Both the position numbers and the translations under genes were made by a program. A DNA stretch of 64,000 bases from UBA2108 sp002713215 (lineage in GTDB: Bacteria > Bacteroidota > Bacteroidia > Flavobacteriales_G > Salibacteraceae): positions 62,001 through 126,000 of the forward strand of contig CALAPY010000072.1 in assembly GCA_937891015.1 (NCBI GenBank). Direction: 5' to 3'. Positions 1 to 9,378 of the stretch are shown here, in pieces (the stretch's first letter is position 1; each line of letters begins with the position of its first letter). The notes under the pieces were generated by a model, which saw nothing but the letters and a program-made list of their open reading frames with translations, did not search any database and was not told where the DNA came from.

Positions 1-10
1 GTCATTAAGT

Positions 11-616
11 TTATCCGTGAATGATTTCATGTGTTTCTTTTCTCAAGAACTGTCCAAACAGATTATTGAAATCTTCGTCTGTAAAACTGATTAAGTAGTT
101 ACCGTTTTCGGGTCCAATTTTAAATCCTTGTTTGATTGTTTTATCCTGGGTGATTAGAACACCTGAGTTAAATTGTTTGCGGATATCGTTTTTAATTGAC
201 TCACCAATTTTTTCATTGTCTTTGTCGCTCAATGCAATTCGTACATTTCCATCTTCTGTAATTTTAACCGATTCGATGGACTTGCTTATCAGTTTCTTCA
301 GTGTCTCAGGATCAGAAAAAGTATTGGAGATCGGAGATTCAATAATTTTTCCATGAAGCATTTCCCGAATATCCTGTCTGAGTTTTTCGGCTAGCTGCCG
401 TGCACTTAGTTGTACCTCAGAGGTAATATTCTTTTTGAAACTATTGGCTTCTTCTTCCGCATTGATAAGAATAGATTCGCGCTTTTTTTCCGCTTCACTT
501 ATTATCTTTTTAGCCTCAGCCTTGGCATTAGCTAATATAGTTTCCGATTCTTGCTGTGCTTTCTCAATCCCCTCACGATAAATCTTGTCTGCGAGCTCCT
601 GTAGTTTAGTGTTCAT
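11..616 (-). CDS. atpE: V-type ATP synthase subunit E
   Basis: This is a peripheral-stalk subunit of a bacterial V/A-type rotary ATPase; subunit E links the catalytic head to the membrane sector. Seen: 201 residues, the usual family length. A long Glu/Lys/Ala-rich coiled coil fills residues 1-75, and a mixed globular domain fills about 100-200, as expected for subunit E. The next gene on this strand appears to begin with ATG at complement(3..5), only five bases after the stop. That fits the V-ATPase operon found in Bacteroidota, which would continue off the left edge with the other subunits. The ATG at 616 is a clean start. The symbol varies between schemes (ntpE or atpE). Family assignment is fairly sure from the domain layout. 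Confidence 0.88.
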   Translation of the reverse strand: MNTKLQELADKIYREGIEKAQQESETILANAKAEAKKIISEAEKKRESILINAEEEANSFKKNITSEVQLSARQLAEKLRQDIREMLHGKIIESPISNTFSDPETLKKLISKSIESVKITEDGNVRIALSDKDNEKIGESIKNDIRKQFNSGVLITQDKTIKQGFKIGPENGNYLISFTDEDFNNLFGQFLRKETHEIIHG

Positions 617-793
617 AGGCTGAAAAATATGTGTTGCAATTTAGTCGTTAATGGTCAAATAACCAATGATATTGATAGGAAAAATGGAGTGAAAATTAAC
701 AATGGGTAAGATCATTTTATAAACACCAATAATTAGAACACGAAATGGCATTTTATTCTTTAGATCTTTAAAGAATTAACCATGAAACCCCGA

Positions 794-1660
794 TCAATTT
801 TTTTGGAAAGGGTATTTCAATTGACCAATGAAAGAAACGGGAACCTTTTCATCTTTTATTCCCACTTCTTGCACTTCTTTGTTATTGGGCAAATAGTATG
901 TACCGAAAATAAGATCCCAGACAATAAGTACCTTACCAAAGTTTTTATTCGATTCATCAAGAACCTCGGAATGATGCCAACGATGGTGCTCAGCGGTATT
1001 AAAAAGGTAGTTTAAAATCCCAGTCCGAAAGTCGATATTGGTATGTTCCATAAAGCCGGTAATGGCCAAAATGCTAATAACCACAATACTTACTTCCATG
1101 GGTACGCCTAAAATGAAAATGGGAAGCATGTATGCAAAAGCTCCTAAAAGTGCATCCAAAAAATGAAAACGGCCTGAGTTGGCCCAATACACTCTTGGAG
1201 CTCCGTGGTGTACCGAATGTAATTTCCATAGAGTAGGTATGGTATGGCTTAAGCGATGAACCCAGTAGTAAAAAAACTCGCATACGATCAGTACCATTGC
1301 TGCATTGAGAAGCAGATCGTTTGCAGCAAAAAAAGATTCAGAATTAAAAACCCTGGTATACTCAGTCGAAAAATATAGAATCAATACAGGGATGGATACT
1401 TCGGTTAATCGGTAAGCTAAGGGAAGGGTTACGAAGGTTTGAAGAATGTCCGCAAGGAAATCACCTTGTGTTTCTTTCCAAACCAGTCTGTATGGCATGC
1501 TATGTTCACAGAAAATGAATAGTAGCGAAAATGCTATAGATAGTATTCCTGGAATAAAGGTTAAATAAATCCGATCAACCGAGTGAATGGCTAGTACAGT
1601 TAATCCTACGGCTGTGAGAACAATAAATGGATAAAATGTATACTGAACTATCTTATACAT
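794..1660 (-). CDS. Sterol desaturase / fatty acid hydroxylase family membrane protein
   Basis: An integral-membrane di-iron oxygenase of the fatty acid hydroxylase superfamily, which hydroxylates or desaturates lipids. Seen: 288 residues with several hydrophobic segments (about 10-28, 33-52, 112-133 and 170-205). All three histidine boxes are present: HRLSH at 135-139, HSVHH at 148-152 and HHRWHH at 225-230. After them comes the conserved NFG...WD..FGTYYLP block around 240-257. All eight expected iron ligands are there, so the enzyme is probably active. The substrate cannot be read from the sequence; carotenoid, sphingolipid and ornithine-lipid hydroxylases all belong to this family. It stands alone, with no obvious operon partner. 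Confidence 0.9.
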   Translation of the reverse strand: MYKIVQYTFYPFIVLTAVGLTVLAIHSVDRIYLTFIPGILSIAFSLLFIFCEHSMPYRLVWKETQGDFLADILQTFVTLPLAYRLTEVSIPVLILYFSTEYTRVFNSESFFAANDLLLNAAMVLIVCEFFYYWVHRLSHTIPTLWKLHSVHHGAPRVYWANSGRFHFLDALLGAFAYMLPIFILGVPMEVSIVVISILAITGFMEHTNIDFRTGILNYLFNTAEHHRWHHSEVLDESNKNFGKVLIVWDLIFGTYYLPNNKEVQEVGIKDEKVPVSFIGQLKYPFQKN

Positions 1661-1719
1661 AGCATATTAGTCACTACCACTATGGTTAGTTAAAAGAAAG
1701 CAACAGAACAACGAATGTC

Positions 1720-2157
1720 CTAATCAAAGTAACCTTCTTTCCTCATTTTTTCTGCAACCCGTCTTCCAATTTTCTCACCCCATGCTCTTCCGGCTTCCAT
1801 GGAATCACTGCTGATCTTTGGATTCATTCTTACCATCTTTCTTCCCAATGAAGATTTGTAAAACTCAATTAATCCATCTACATCTTCTTCGGTATAATAC
1901 TTTTCATAGATTGGAATTACCAGATCAATCAATTCATCGGCATCGATTTCAGCCAAAAAATCATCCCAAAACTTCTCAGGTACGTCAGGGTAAGCTTTTT
2001 GGAAAGAGCTGGCCATTTGAGTGGCTACCTGAATACCCAATTCAGCAGAACCGGATAATTCCAGCATTTGCCTGATCTTTTTTTGCATGGGTGTGTCTTG
2101 TGCCTGAACCAGATGGAAGGAAGATAGTAGGATTACGATTGCTAATAAATGTTTCAT
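1720..2157 (-). CDS. DUF2059 domain-containing exported protein
   Basis: A 145-residue protein with a clear Sec signal peptide (residues 1-19, ending before Gln-Asp). The mature part is helical and acidic. Its central section, about 55-125, has the pattern of DUF2059: a repeated run of helices with a conserved FY.S..G.K....P motif, seen here as EFYKSSLGRKMVRMNP. The molecular function of DUF2059 is unknown; members are small periplasmic proteins. The gene lies between the hydroxylase and the sulfatase on the same strand, with a gap of about 100 bases to the sulfatase, so a shared transcript is possible but not shown. Confidence 0.82.
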   Translation of the reverse strand: MKHLLAIVILLSSFHLVQAQDTPMQKKIRQMLELSGSAELGIQVATQMASSFQKAYPDVPEKFWDDFLAEIDADELIDLVIPIYEKYYTEEDVDGLIEFYKSSLGRKMVRMNPKISSDSMEAGRAWGEKIGRRVAEKMRKEGYFD

Positions 2158-2260
2158 TGTTATTTGGTATTAAGTTTATGGAATAAAAAAATTAATGTTT
2201 GCTCATCCAATTGAGCGTACGCCATTCAAATTTAGACTTTAAATTAGAACTCAATTGCAT

Positions 2261-3859
2261 TTAGATTTCGGCTTGCGCATACTTCCAGCCAAGGCTCAAT
2301 TGCCTGGCCAGGTCCGAAATTATTGCGTTATTTTCTCCTATTTCTACTACATTCTCATTTTCCTGTGGATCATTTACCATATCGTAAAGTTCAGTAGCAG
2401 CGAGTTCACCACGAATTCCCTGTTTATGGTCCCAGGTATACCATTCAATGTAATGATGGGTTTTGGTACGAATGGAGTAGCCCATGTAACGTTTTCCGTC
2501 AGGGGTAACCTTGGGTCGGCGATGAAATTGACTAAAAGCCGCCTTTTTCCAGAGCCTTTTTGGTTCACTCATTAAGGGGACAAAACTTTTTCCCTGCATG
2601 TATGATGGTGCATCAATTTCAGCCATTTCGCATAGCGAAGGAAAGATGTCAACCAATTCGGTAATCTCAAAAGTTTGTTCTCCGGCGTTTGGTTGCTCGG
2701 GAACATGTACCATCAGTGGCACGTGAATATCAATATCGTAATTGGTTTGTTTGCACCAGCTGTTATGTTCACCGAGTTTCCATCCATGATCTCCCCAAAC
2801 CACGATAATGGTATTGTCATATATTTTCAGGTCTTTTAGATGTTGAATCACCTGTCCAAACAGTTCGTCGACATAACTTACACTGGCATAGTAGCCCTGG
2901 TTCAGAATTTTAGCTGTGTCTTCGCTAATCGAACATTGACTCGGGTGTTTTAAGTGGGAAAAACCATCGTAACCACGAAGTTCGTAGGTAAGGTTCATGG
3001 CCATTACTGGTGAGTTCTTGGGTAGAAATCGATTTTGAGCCAGCGGCAAGCTGTCTTTGTCATACATACCCCAGTACTTTTTGGGAACCGCAAAGGGGAG
3101 ATGGGGCCTAAAATAACCCAAGGCCAGAAAGAAGGGCTCTTTTTGATCGGCTAGCCGAGTGAGGGTCCGTTTTGCCAATTCAGTTTGTGCTCCATCGAAA
3201 TACAGGGTATCATGTACGTCTTCCATTTCCCAGGCAGGGCCATTGTTCCAGCCATCTGCATAATAATTGGGGCGTTCAGCAATCTTTTTGTCCCTTTTTA
3301 TCTTTTGGAGCCGTTGGGTTTCCTCGTTTACATAAAAAGTCTCTCCATCTCTTTTTAACCATTCGGGTCGCAGGTATTGAGCAGGCCTTAAATCAGGTTC
3401 ATCCCACGAAATGGAATCGGGCATGTAGTTGTGAAATATTTTTCCAATACAAACGGTATGGTAGCCATTTTTATGAAACTGCTGGGGAATGGTTGTCACG
3501 TTGGGTTTTAATTCCCTGAATTTGTCTCCCAAATGCCATACCCGAGTGGAGTCCGGACGTAACCCGGTCATTAAACTAGCACGGGAAGGAGCGCAAACCG
3601 CTGCCTGACAATAAGTGTTTCTAAACGTAAAACCGGATGCAGCAAAAGCATCTAAGTTTGGAGATTTGACATGTTGGTTGTCATAAGCTCCTAACATGGG
3701 TCTCAGGTCATCAATGGAGATAAAAAGTACGTTGTATTTTTTTTGCTCAACGGGTGTTGATTCTTCCTTTGGTGAATCACAGGAGATCATTGAAGATAAA
3801 ACGAACAGGATAAAGGTTGGAATTACAATTTGACTGTTAACAAATCTACTTTTTACCAT
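2261..3859 (-). CDS. Sulfatase lipoprotein, iduronate-2-sulfatase-like
   Basis: A type I sulfatase of the alkaline phosphatase superfamily that hydrolyses sulfate esters, probably on polysaccharides. Seen: 532 residues with a lipoprotein signal (lipobox ending at Cys27). Metal-binding Asp50-Asp51 are followed by the sulfatase signature C-A-P-S-R at 89-93. Cys89 is the residue that must be matured to formylglycine. PHLPF around 256 and GDHGWKLGEH around 357 are typical of the iduronate-2-sulfatase branch. All the key residues look intact. The maturase is not in this window, and there is no SusCD pair or other polysaccharide-utilisation gene beside it, so the substrate is unknown. Location is probably periplasmic or cell-surface. 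Confidence 0.92.
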   Translation of the reverse strand: MVKSRFVNSQIVIPTFILFVLSSMISCDSPKEESTPVEQKKYNVLFISIDDLRPMLGAYDNQHVKSPNLDAFAASGFTFRNTYCQAAVCAPSRASLMTGLRPDSTRVWHLGDKFRELKPNVTTIPQQFHKNGYHTVCIGKIFHNYMPDSISWDEPDLRPAQYLRPEWLKRDGETFYVNEETQRLQKIKRDKKIAERPNYYADGWNNGPAWEMEDVHDTLYFDGAQTELAKRTLTRLADQKEPFFLALGYFRPHLPFAVPKKYWGMYDKDSLPLAQNRFLPKNSPVMAMNLTYELRGYDGFSHLKHPSQCSISEDTAKILNQGYYASVSYVDELFGQVIQHLKDLKIYDNTIIVVWGDHGWKLGEHNSWCKQTNYDIDIHVPLMVHVPEQPNAGEQTFEITELVDIFPSLCEMAEIDAPSYMQGKSFVPLMSEPKRLWKKAAFSQFHRRPKVTPDGKRYMGYSIRTKTHHYIEWYTWDHKQGIRGELAATELYDMVNDPQENENVVEIGENNAIISDLARQLSLGWKYAQAEI

Positions 3860-3994
3860 ATGCTATTAAACTCTTAACTCCGATTTATAATTTAAGGAGT
3901 TGAATTTTTATCCCAATTCTCCAGAAATGATAGATAAAACTATACTTTTATTTTGGAATTGCCTTTTATCCCAATTGCTATCCCAGTGAAAAAG

Positions 3995-5194
3995 ATGCTT
4001 TACATAACGACGCAGTTGCCGTGTCCACCGGTTAGTGGAGGTGTTATTAAAAGCTGGCGAATGTTGAGTCATTTTTCGGGCATTTTTGAATTGAGCCTGT
4101 TTTGTTTTTTCAAAGGAAAGGACATTAAATGGAAGGATCAGTTTGAGCGTAGAATAGAATTAAAAGAGTTCAAATACCAGGAATTTGAGATCAGGCGTTC
4201 GTACAAGGCATTAATTAATTCCTATTTCAGAAACAAGTCTTTAAACCTCTACCGCAACTACTCGTCGGAAGCAAAAAAAACGATTAAGGAAATGTTGGTT
4301 GGAAAAGACATTTTGTTTGTCGACCACTACGAAATGTTTCAGTACGTTCCTAAAGATTTTAAGGGTAGAGTAGTGCTGCATCAACACAATGCAGAGTTTG
4401 TTCTTTGGAACCGGTTTGCCAGTGTGGAAAAATCCATAATTAAGCGGAAGTTCCTCTTCCTGGAAAGCAAGCGAATTGAATTGGCTGAGAAAGAATATTG
4501 TAAACGGGCCGATATGGTGCTGGCTGCACCAAACGACATTGAGCAACTTATGTCACTCGGAATTATCGATTCTAAATTTCGCGAAACCTATCATTTGGGA
4601 GAAGACGAGCTGATCCATAAAGAGATTATTCCATTTGAAAAAACTGAGAAAATAATTTTGTTTTTGGGAACATTGAGTTGGGAGGCCAACGTTGATGGAC
4701 TGGTCCACTTTATTGATGAAGTATTTCCTGAAATATTGAAGAAAGAACCGGAAACCAAACTCTATATTATTGGTAAAGATGCTGATCAGCGTATTAAATC
4801 ACGCGCAGAAAATACAGATAGTATTTTATTGACCGGATTTGTTGAAAATGTGGAACCGTTTTACAAAAAATCCAGGGTTTTTATTCTTCCGTTGCGGTTT
4901 GGGAGTGGAATAAAAGTAAAGTTCTTAAATGCCTTGTATCGTGGAATCCCAACTGTTTCTACTGCAATAGGAGCTGAAGGTATTGAGGTGGAAAACAATA
5001 AACACTACCTGGCAGCCAATACCGATAACGAATTTGCAAGTCAGGTGGTAGAACTGCTTTCGAACCAAGCCCAGTGGGAGCAGATACAAAAAAACGGTAG
5101 AGAGCTAGCCCAAGAACGCTACTTGTGGGAAAACCATCTCAAAGAAATTGAAGGATATTTAGGAGAGTTGCAATTAATTGCAAGTTCCCAATAG
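3995..5194 (+). CDS. Glycosyltransferase, GT4-like (GT-B fold)
   Basis: A cytoplasmic sugar transferase of the GT-B fold. Seen: about 400 residues. The N-terminal half contains LPCPPVSGG, the usual GT4 glycine-rich loop. The C-terminal half starts at FLGTLSWEANVDGL and carries the nucleotide-sugar part LPLRFGSGIKVKFLNAL followed by G.P.VST..GAEGIE. The frame stays open to a TTG at 3953. That TTG lies within two near-matches to the TAnnTTTG promoter box (3943-3950 and 3948-3955), so I prefer ATG 3995, or GTG 3986, where the protein begins MLYITTQLP. It is not part of a sugar cluster. Acceptor and donor are unknown. Confidence 0.87.
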   Translation: MLYITTQLPCPPVSGGVIKSWRMLSHFSGIFELSLFCFFKGKDIKWKDQFERRIELKEFKYQEFEIRRSYKALINSYFRNKSLNLYRNYSSEAKKTIKEMLVGKDILFVDHYEMFQYVPKDFKGRVVLHQHNAEFVLWNRFASVEKSIIKRKFLFLESKRIELAEKEYCKRADMVLAAPNDIEQLMSLGIIDSKFRETYHLGEDELIHKEIIPFEKTEKIILFLGTLSWEANVDGLVHFIDEVFPEILKKEPETKLYIIGKDADQRIKSRAENTDSILLTGFVENVEPFYKKSRVFILPLRFGSGIKVKFLNALYRGIPTVSTAIGAEGIEVENNKHYLAANTDNEFASQVVELLSNQAQWEQIQKNGRELAQERYLWENHLKEIEGYLGELQLIASSQ

Positions 5195-5203
5195 CCTTTT
5201 TTA

Positions 5204-7696
5204 CTAGTGCTGAACTACGATTCTTTTTCTTTCCGTAACGTTATCAAGTTTAATTTCAACGATATAAACTCCGGCATCGAAACTTGAGACCGGTATTTCA
5301 TCGTGATCCACAATCGTCCTTGATTCCATTAATTTACCATTTAGATCATAAATGGATAGTGTGATTTCCTTGTCGGTTTCTACCTTTATAAAATCGCTCG
5401 CAGGATTTGGAAATAATTGAACCTGGCTATTATAACCATATAGTTTTACCCCTGTCAATTCAAAGGAGATGGTGTCGGAATTATTGGAAAGGCATCCGTT
5501 TTCTTTAACCACAACATAAAATTGTCCATTTGCACTTGGTTTAAACGATTGGGTAGAAGCAGTCTGACGATTTCCCTTGTTGTCGTACCACAAATAAGTA
5601 CTTGCCGAGGTCGATTTTAAAGAATCTCCAACCTGGGTTACAACTGGACGTGTAGGGCGCGCAATAACTGTAAATGTATCAACTGCGGTGTTGGAACAGC
5701 CTGTATTTCTGTCTTCGTAGGTATAGGTTATTGGGTGTTTTCCAGGGCCTGCCGTTTTAGGGTCAAAATCAAACCCACTTACTCCATTTCCAGTGTATAG
5801 ACCGCCACTTGGATTCGATCCATCCAATGATTTTTTTGCATCGTATTCACATGCCGTCTTGTTAATAAGGTTTAGTACTACATTGGGTAAACCAACTACA
5901 GTTACTTCAATGGAGTCTGAATTTTTACATCCGTTTCCATCCGTTATCTGGTACTTGATAGCATGTTTTCCGGCGCCCACTTTACTAGCGTCAAAGTTGG
6001 TTTCCATTCCACCATTTACGTAGTAAGTACCACCACTTGGGGTTCCATTGGTCAAGGCAAATGAAGCTGAGTCGGCACACATTTTTGGAATAGCACTAAT
6101 TCCTACCTGAGGCCAGGGATGTACTACTTTAATTTGAGAAGCAGTATCACTACAACCAAATTGATCGGTGAATTCGTAGGTAATGACATGACTTCCCGGG
6201 CCCGCTGTTTTTATCACAAATAGATTACCCGATATATAGGTGTTAAGGTATTTACCCCCGGCTGGCATTCCACCCTGAATGGTATCAAACTGCTGGTCAG
6301 GACAGGATGTTCCAATAGGAGATAAACTTACATTTGGTTTAGCCTGAGTACTTAACTTAAAGGTAAAGCTGGTATCGGTGCAACTGCCTAAGCCAGCTGT
6401 TAACCAATAGGTACCGCTGGTTTTTGCTTGCAGAACATTACTTGTAGCTCCTGAAATCAATGCGTTGTTTTTATACCATTTGTAGGTCATCCCTGTAGTA
6501 CTGTGTTCCAGTTTTATGGAATCACCATCACAGATGGTTTTTCCCGTATCCTTATGAATCACTTTGTTGCTTCTGTAGATAAGATTAAATTCACTTCTGG
6601 TAGTAGAGGTTTTGCTAAGTGAACTGCTGCTTTGGGAAGCATTTACCAAAGTCCATGAAGTCCCACTATTATCATTTCTTCTTGCCAGATCAATCATACA
6701 ACTTCCCGTGCTCTTATAATGGTTGTTGTTTGCGTAGTGATAAGCAATGTTTCCACGTGGATTGGTGCCTTCAGCGTAAAAAACTCCCCAGTACCTCGTG
6801 GTGTCGTATACAGTTACACCACTTGGAAAGGTGGTTGAGTTTGGTTTTTTATCTACGCGATAGAGGTGAACCGATCCGGGGCCACCGATAACAGAACCCA
6901 CAACCATTGAATCACCATCGGCATGAGATAGGTTTAAGTTATAAGGTACCGTATAGTCAGCAATGCTTGTGTCACCAATAGCTGCACTGGATGTTTGCCA
7001 GGCTGGTGAATTTTGGAGTGTTCCGGTATGTGATTTTGTTGAATGATCTGTTACCGAGGTGCCAGTTCCTTTATCAAACTTCCAGTAAGCTTCTAAATTG
7101 CTGTAGTTGGGATGGCTTGATTTAATGGATTGACACATCCAGCTACGAATAGTTGCCTGACTTAAGGCAGCTTTAAAAACACTCACTTCATCGATTTGTC
7201 CATCTATGGTTCTTTGTGCTGCATAATTCTGTCCAATTTGAAAGGTTGAACGAGAACTAATGGGGCCAGACACTGAACGGGTAACGTCCTGAATACCGTT
7301 GACATATATTGTCATGGCACTGCCGTTGTATACACCTGCAATGTGATACCATACACCTTTTTGCAATTGTTTCGATCCATCTAATTTGGTAATTCTTCCA
7401 TTTACGTAAAGGACAAATTGAACTTTGTCAGCTGCTAAAGAAGCATCTCCTAGCCTCATAAACGCTTGATTGCTTCCCGTTTCAGTTCCCCACAAGGAAG
7501 TGATGTAAGGAAATGAAGTTTTAAAATTATCCACTTTTACCCATCCCTGCATGGTAAGGGCTTGCCCGCTCAAGTCTATGGTTCCACAAGAAACATAGGA
7601 AGATGTTCCATTATAATCCAACAATTTGCCCGAACCTTGCGCAGCAAGCAAGTGACTGAAAACAATAATAATAAACGAGGTAAATAGTTTTTTCAT
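5204..7696 (-). CDS. LamG-domain, T9SS-secreted surface protein
   Basis: An exported protein predicted to leave the cell by the type IX secretion system. Seen: 830 residues. A Sec signal peptide covers 1-19. A concanavalin-A/LamG domain covers about 25-190, with WVKVDNF, YHIAGVYNG and IDEVSVF blocks. Several Ig/PKD-like repeats lie between about 390 and 700, marked by repeated G.Y....G.....PG.H.I.Y....GC motifs. A T9SS type A sorting tail starts near 750 (LFPNPASDF). LamG domains usually bind carbohydrates or proteins. A perfect -7 box, TAGATTTG, sits on this strand at 7716-7723, 19 bases before the ATG. It converges with the GT4 gene, with nine bases between them. Confidence 0.88.
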   Translation of the reverse strand: MKKLFTSFIIIVFSHLLAAQGSGKLLDYNGTSSYVSCGTIDLSGQALTMQGWVKVDNFKTSFPYITSLWGTETGSNQAFMRLGDASLAADKVQFVLYVNGRITKLDGSKQLQKGVWYHIAGVYNGSAMTIYVNGIQDVTRSVSGPISSRSTFQIGQNYAAQRTIDGQIDEVSVFKAALSQATIRSWMCQSIKSSHPNYSNLEAYWKFDKGTGTSVTDHSTKSHTGTLQNSPAWQTSSAAIGDTSIADYTVPYNLNLSHADGDSMVVGSVIGGPGSVHLYRVDKKPNSTTFPSGVTVYDTTRYWGVFYAEGTNPRGNIAYHYANNNHYKSTGSCMIDLARRNDNSGTSWTLVNASQSSSSLSKTSTTRSEFNLIYRSNKVIHKDTGKTICDGDSIKLEHSTTGMTYKWYKNNALISGATSNVLQAKTSGTYWLTAGLGSCTDTSFTFKLSTQAKPNVSLSPIGTSCPDQQFDTIQGGMPAGGKYLNTYISGNLFVIKTAGPGSHVITYEFTDQFGCSDTASQIKVVHPWPQVGISAIPKMCADSASFALTNGTPSGGTYYVNGGMETNFDASKVGAGKHAIKYQITDGNGCKNSDSIEVTVVGLPNVVLNLINKTACEYDAKKSLDGSNPSGGLYTGNGVSGFDFDPKTAGPGKHPITYTYEDRNTGCSNTAVDTFTVIARPTRPVVTQVGDSLKSTSASTYLWYDNKGNRQTASTQSFKPSANGQFYVVVKENGCLSNNSDTISFELTGVKLYGYNSQVQLFPNPASDFIKVETDKEITLSIYDLNGKLMESRTIVDHDEIPVSSFDAGVYIVEIKLDNVTERKRIVVQH

Positions 7697-7715
7697 AGGA
7701 GTAACTTTAAGGTAT

Positions 7716-7723
7716 CAAATCTA
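7716..7723 (-). promoter_or_regulatory. -7 promoter box for the LamG/T9SS gene
   Basis: An exact match on the minus strand to the Bacteroidota -7 consensus TAnnTTTG (TAGATTTG), 19 bases upstream of ATG 7696. No clear -33 TTG was seen at the right distance. Confidence 0.6.
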
Positions 7724-7838
7724 CTTATTTATTCTATTAATTATTGATCCGTCCCGCAATGGGTAATCTTTTGCAACGGATTTTCGAGTTTTATGCGATT
7801 ACAATGTTTTTTAACGGAATGGGCTTGAAAATCTATTT

Positions 7839-7846
7839 TAGTTTTG
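7839..7846 (+). promoter_or_regulatory. -7 promoter box for the zinc-ribbon protein gene
   Basis: TAGTTTTG matches TAnnTTTG exactly. The last three bases double as the TTG that begins the longest reading frame. Transcription would start near 7853, downstream of that codon, which argues for the next TTG at 7865 as the translation start. Confidence 0.55.
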
Positions 7847-7864
7847 GCTTCACAAAAAACTAAA

Positions 7865-8461
7865 TTGGACGATAAAATAAAATTCTTTCACTGGCCACAG
7901 GAAGTAGAAATTCCAAAAGAATTTCATTCCATTGATGAAATGGGTGAGTTCACAACCTGTTGTATGTGTGAAAAAAAAGTCAAGGAGTCAGGGGAACCCT
8001 ATTTAATTGAAAGATCTTTTAAGCGAGTAAATGAATCTTACGAGAACGTTTTGTTTGAATACGCCATTTGCTTCGACTGTGCCCGAAAAATGAATGAAGC
8101 CATGAGCAAGGAATCTATGGCTAAGTTAGAAACCTACTTTAGTCAGTATTTAACCGGCGAACGGCAACGAATGAAGTTAGAAGAGTCACAAAATGATTCA
8201 ATGGCCTGGTTTAATCACTGCATGGTAAAGGGAACAGCGCGGGAGGACATCTTTGAATACAATATTTGTGGATTGTTCCGAGGAGATAAGATGCTGCTGG
8301 GTGAATTTCCTTACCTGCTTTCGCTGGAAGCTATGGAGGAAATTACAGAATTGCTTTCTGCCGAAACGAAAGATGAACTCGATGACTTTAGAAGGAATCA
8401 TTTGGGCGGACCTCCAGAATTTGAAGAATTGCTAAAAGGAAGACCCGTTTTTATCTTCTAA
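7865..8461 (+). CDS. Uncharacterised zinc-ribbon-like protein
   Basis: I do not recognise a named family. Seen: about 198 acidic residues, with no signal peptide and no membrane segment, so probably cytoplasmic. Two Cys pairs, CCMC near residue 32 and CFDC near residue 70, could bind one zinc ion. The rest is helical with a Glu-rich C-terminal half (EAMEEITELLS, then LGGPPEFEELLKGRP). The frame is open back to TTG 7844, but that codon is inside a perfect -7 box. TTG 7865 lies 18 bases after the box, the same spacing as at clear starts in this window. The next gene starts 17 bases after the stop, so co-transcription is likely. Confidence 0.7.
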   Translation: MDDKIKFFHWPQEVEIPKEFHSIDEMGEFTTCCMCEKKVKESGEPYLIERSFKRVNESYENVLFEYAICFDCARKMNEAMSKESMAKLETYFSQYLTGERQRMKLEESQNDSMAWFNHCMVKGTAREDIFEYNICGLFRGDKMLLGEFPYLLSLEAMEEITELLSAETKDELDDFRRNHLGGPPEFEELLKGRPVFIF

Positions 8462-8478
8462 TATAATTTGACTGGATT

Positions 8479-9378
8479 ATGATGCGGTTGTTGATATTGG
8501 TTTTAGTAATAATCTCATCGCTTTGTAATGCACAACAAGTCCAACTGGTAGTGCTCGGTGTAGCACAGGATGCCGGATTTCCGCAAGCAGGGTGTAGTAA
8601 AACATGTTGCACTGGTGGATCAGAATCGGAACTGGTAAGTTGTCTTGCCGTTGTAAAAGATTCGAACTTTGTCATTCTCGATGCCACTCCTGATTTTAAA
8701 GCTCAACTTAAGAACATCAATGAATTTGTTGGGAATAAAAAGCAAAAACTTCCAGAGAGTATTTTATTAACCCATGCTCATATTGGGCATTATACTGGGT
8801 TAATGCAATTGGGCAGAGAAGTTATGGGAACCCAAAAACAGGTCGTGTATGCTATGCCGAGGATGCAGTCATTTCTGGAGATGAATGGTCCCTGGAGTCA
8901 ATTGGTTAAACTGCAAAACATTGAATTAAAACCTCTGATGAATAATAAAGGGATTGACGTTTTAAATGGGGTGGAGGTTGTTCCAATTCAGGTTCCACAC
9001 CGGGACGAATTTTCAGAAACAGTTGGTTTTATAATTAATTCTGGAAAAAAGAAAGCCGTTTTTATTCCAGATATCGATAAGTGGGAAAAATGGGAAGTAA
9101 ACATCGATTCTTTGATTAAGGTTGTTGATTATGCTTTTATTGATGGTACTTTTTTTTCCAACGGCGAGCTACCAGGTAGAGACATGAGCGAAATTCCACA
9201 CCCTTTTATAGAAGAAAGTATGAGTCGCTTTCAAGGTATGAACACCTACGAAAAGAAGAAAATATATTTTATCCATTTTAACCATACTAACCCCGTTATG
9301 TGGGACAAAAAGAGCCAAAAACAGGTGCAAAATGCTGGTTTTAATGTGGCCGAACAAGGAATGGTGATCGATTTATAA
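8479..9378 (+). CDS. Exported metallo-beta-lactamase-fold hydrolase, PqqB-like
   Basis: Belongs to the metallo-beta-lactamase fold, closest to the PqqB branch (PQQ biosynthesis protein B). Seen: 299 residues. A signal peptide covers about 1-18, then LVVLGVAQDAGFPQAGC, which is characteristic of PqqB-like proteins. The metal motif is THAHIGHYTGL. Other expected metal ligands occur in VPHRDE, IPDID and FIHFNHTNP near the C-terminus. No pqqA, pqqC, pqqD or pqqE gene is nearby and the protein is exported, so a role in PQQ synthesis is unlikely. It is probably a stand-alone periplasmic hydrolase of unknown substrate. Its 3' end overlaps the convergent fdhD gene by six bases. Confidence 0.82.
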   Translation: MMRLLILVLVIISSLCNAQQVQLVVLGVAQDAGFPQAGCSKTCCTGGSESELVSCLAVVKDSNFVILDATPDFKAQLKNINEFVGNKKQKLPESILLTHAHIGHYTGLMQLGREVMGTQKQVVYAMPRMQSFLEMNGPWSQLVKLQNIELKPLMNNKGIDVLNGVEVVPIQVPHRDEFSETVGFIINSGKKKAVFIPDIDKWEKWEVNIDSLIKVVDYAFIDGTFFSNGELPGRDMSEIPHPFIEESMSRFQGMNTYEKKKIYFIHFNHTNPVMWDKKSQKQVQNAGFNVAEQGMVIDL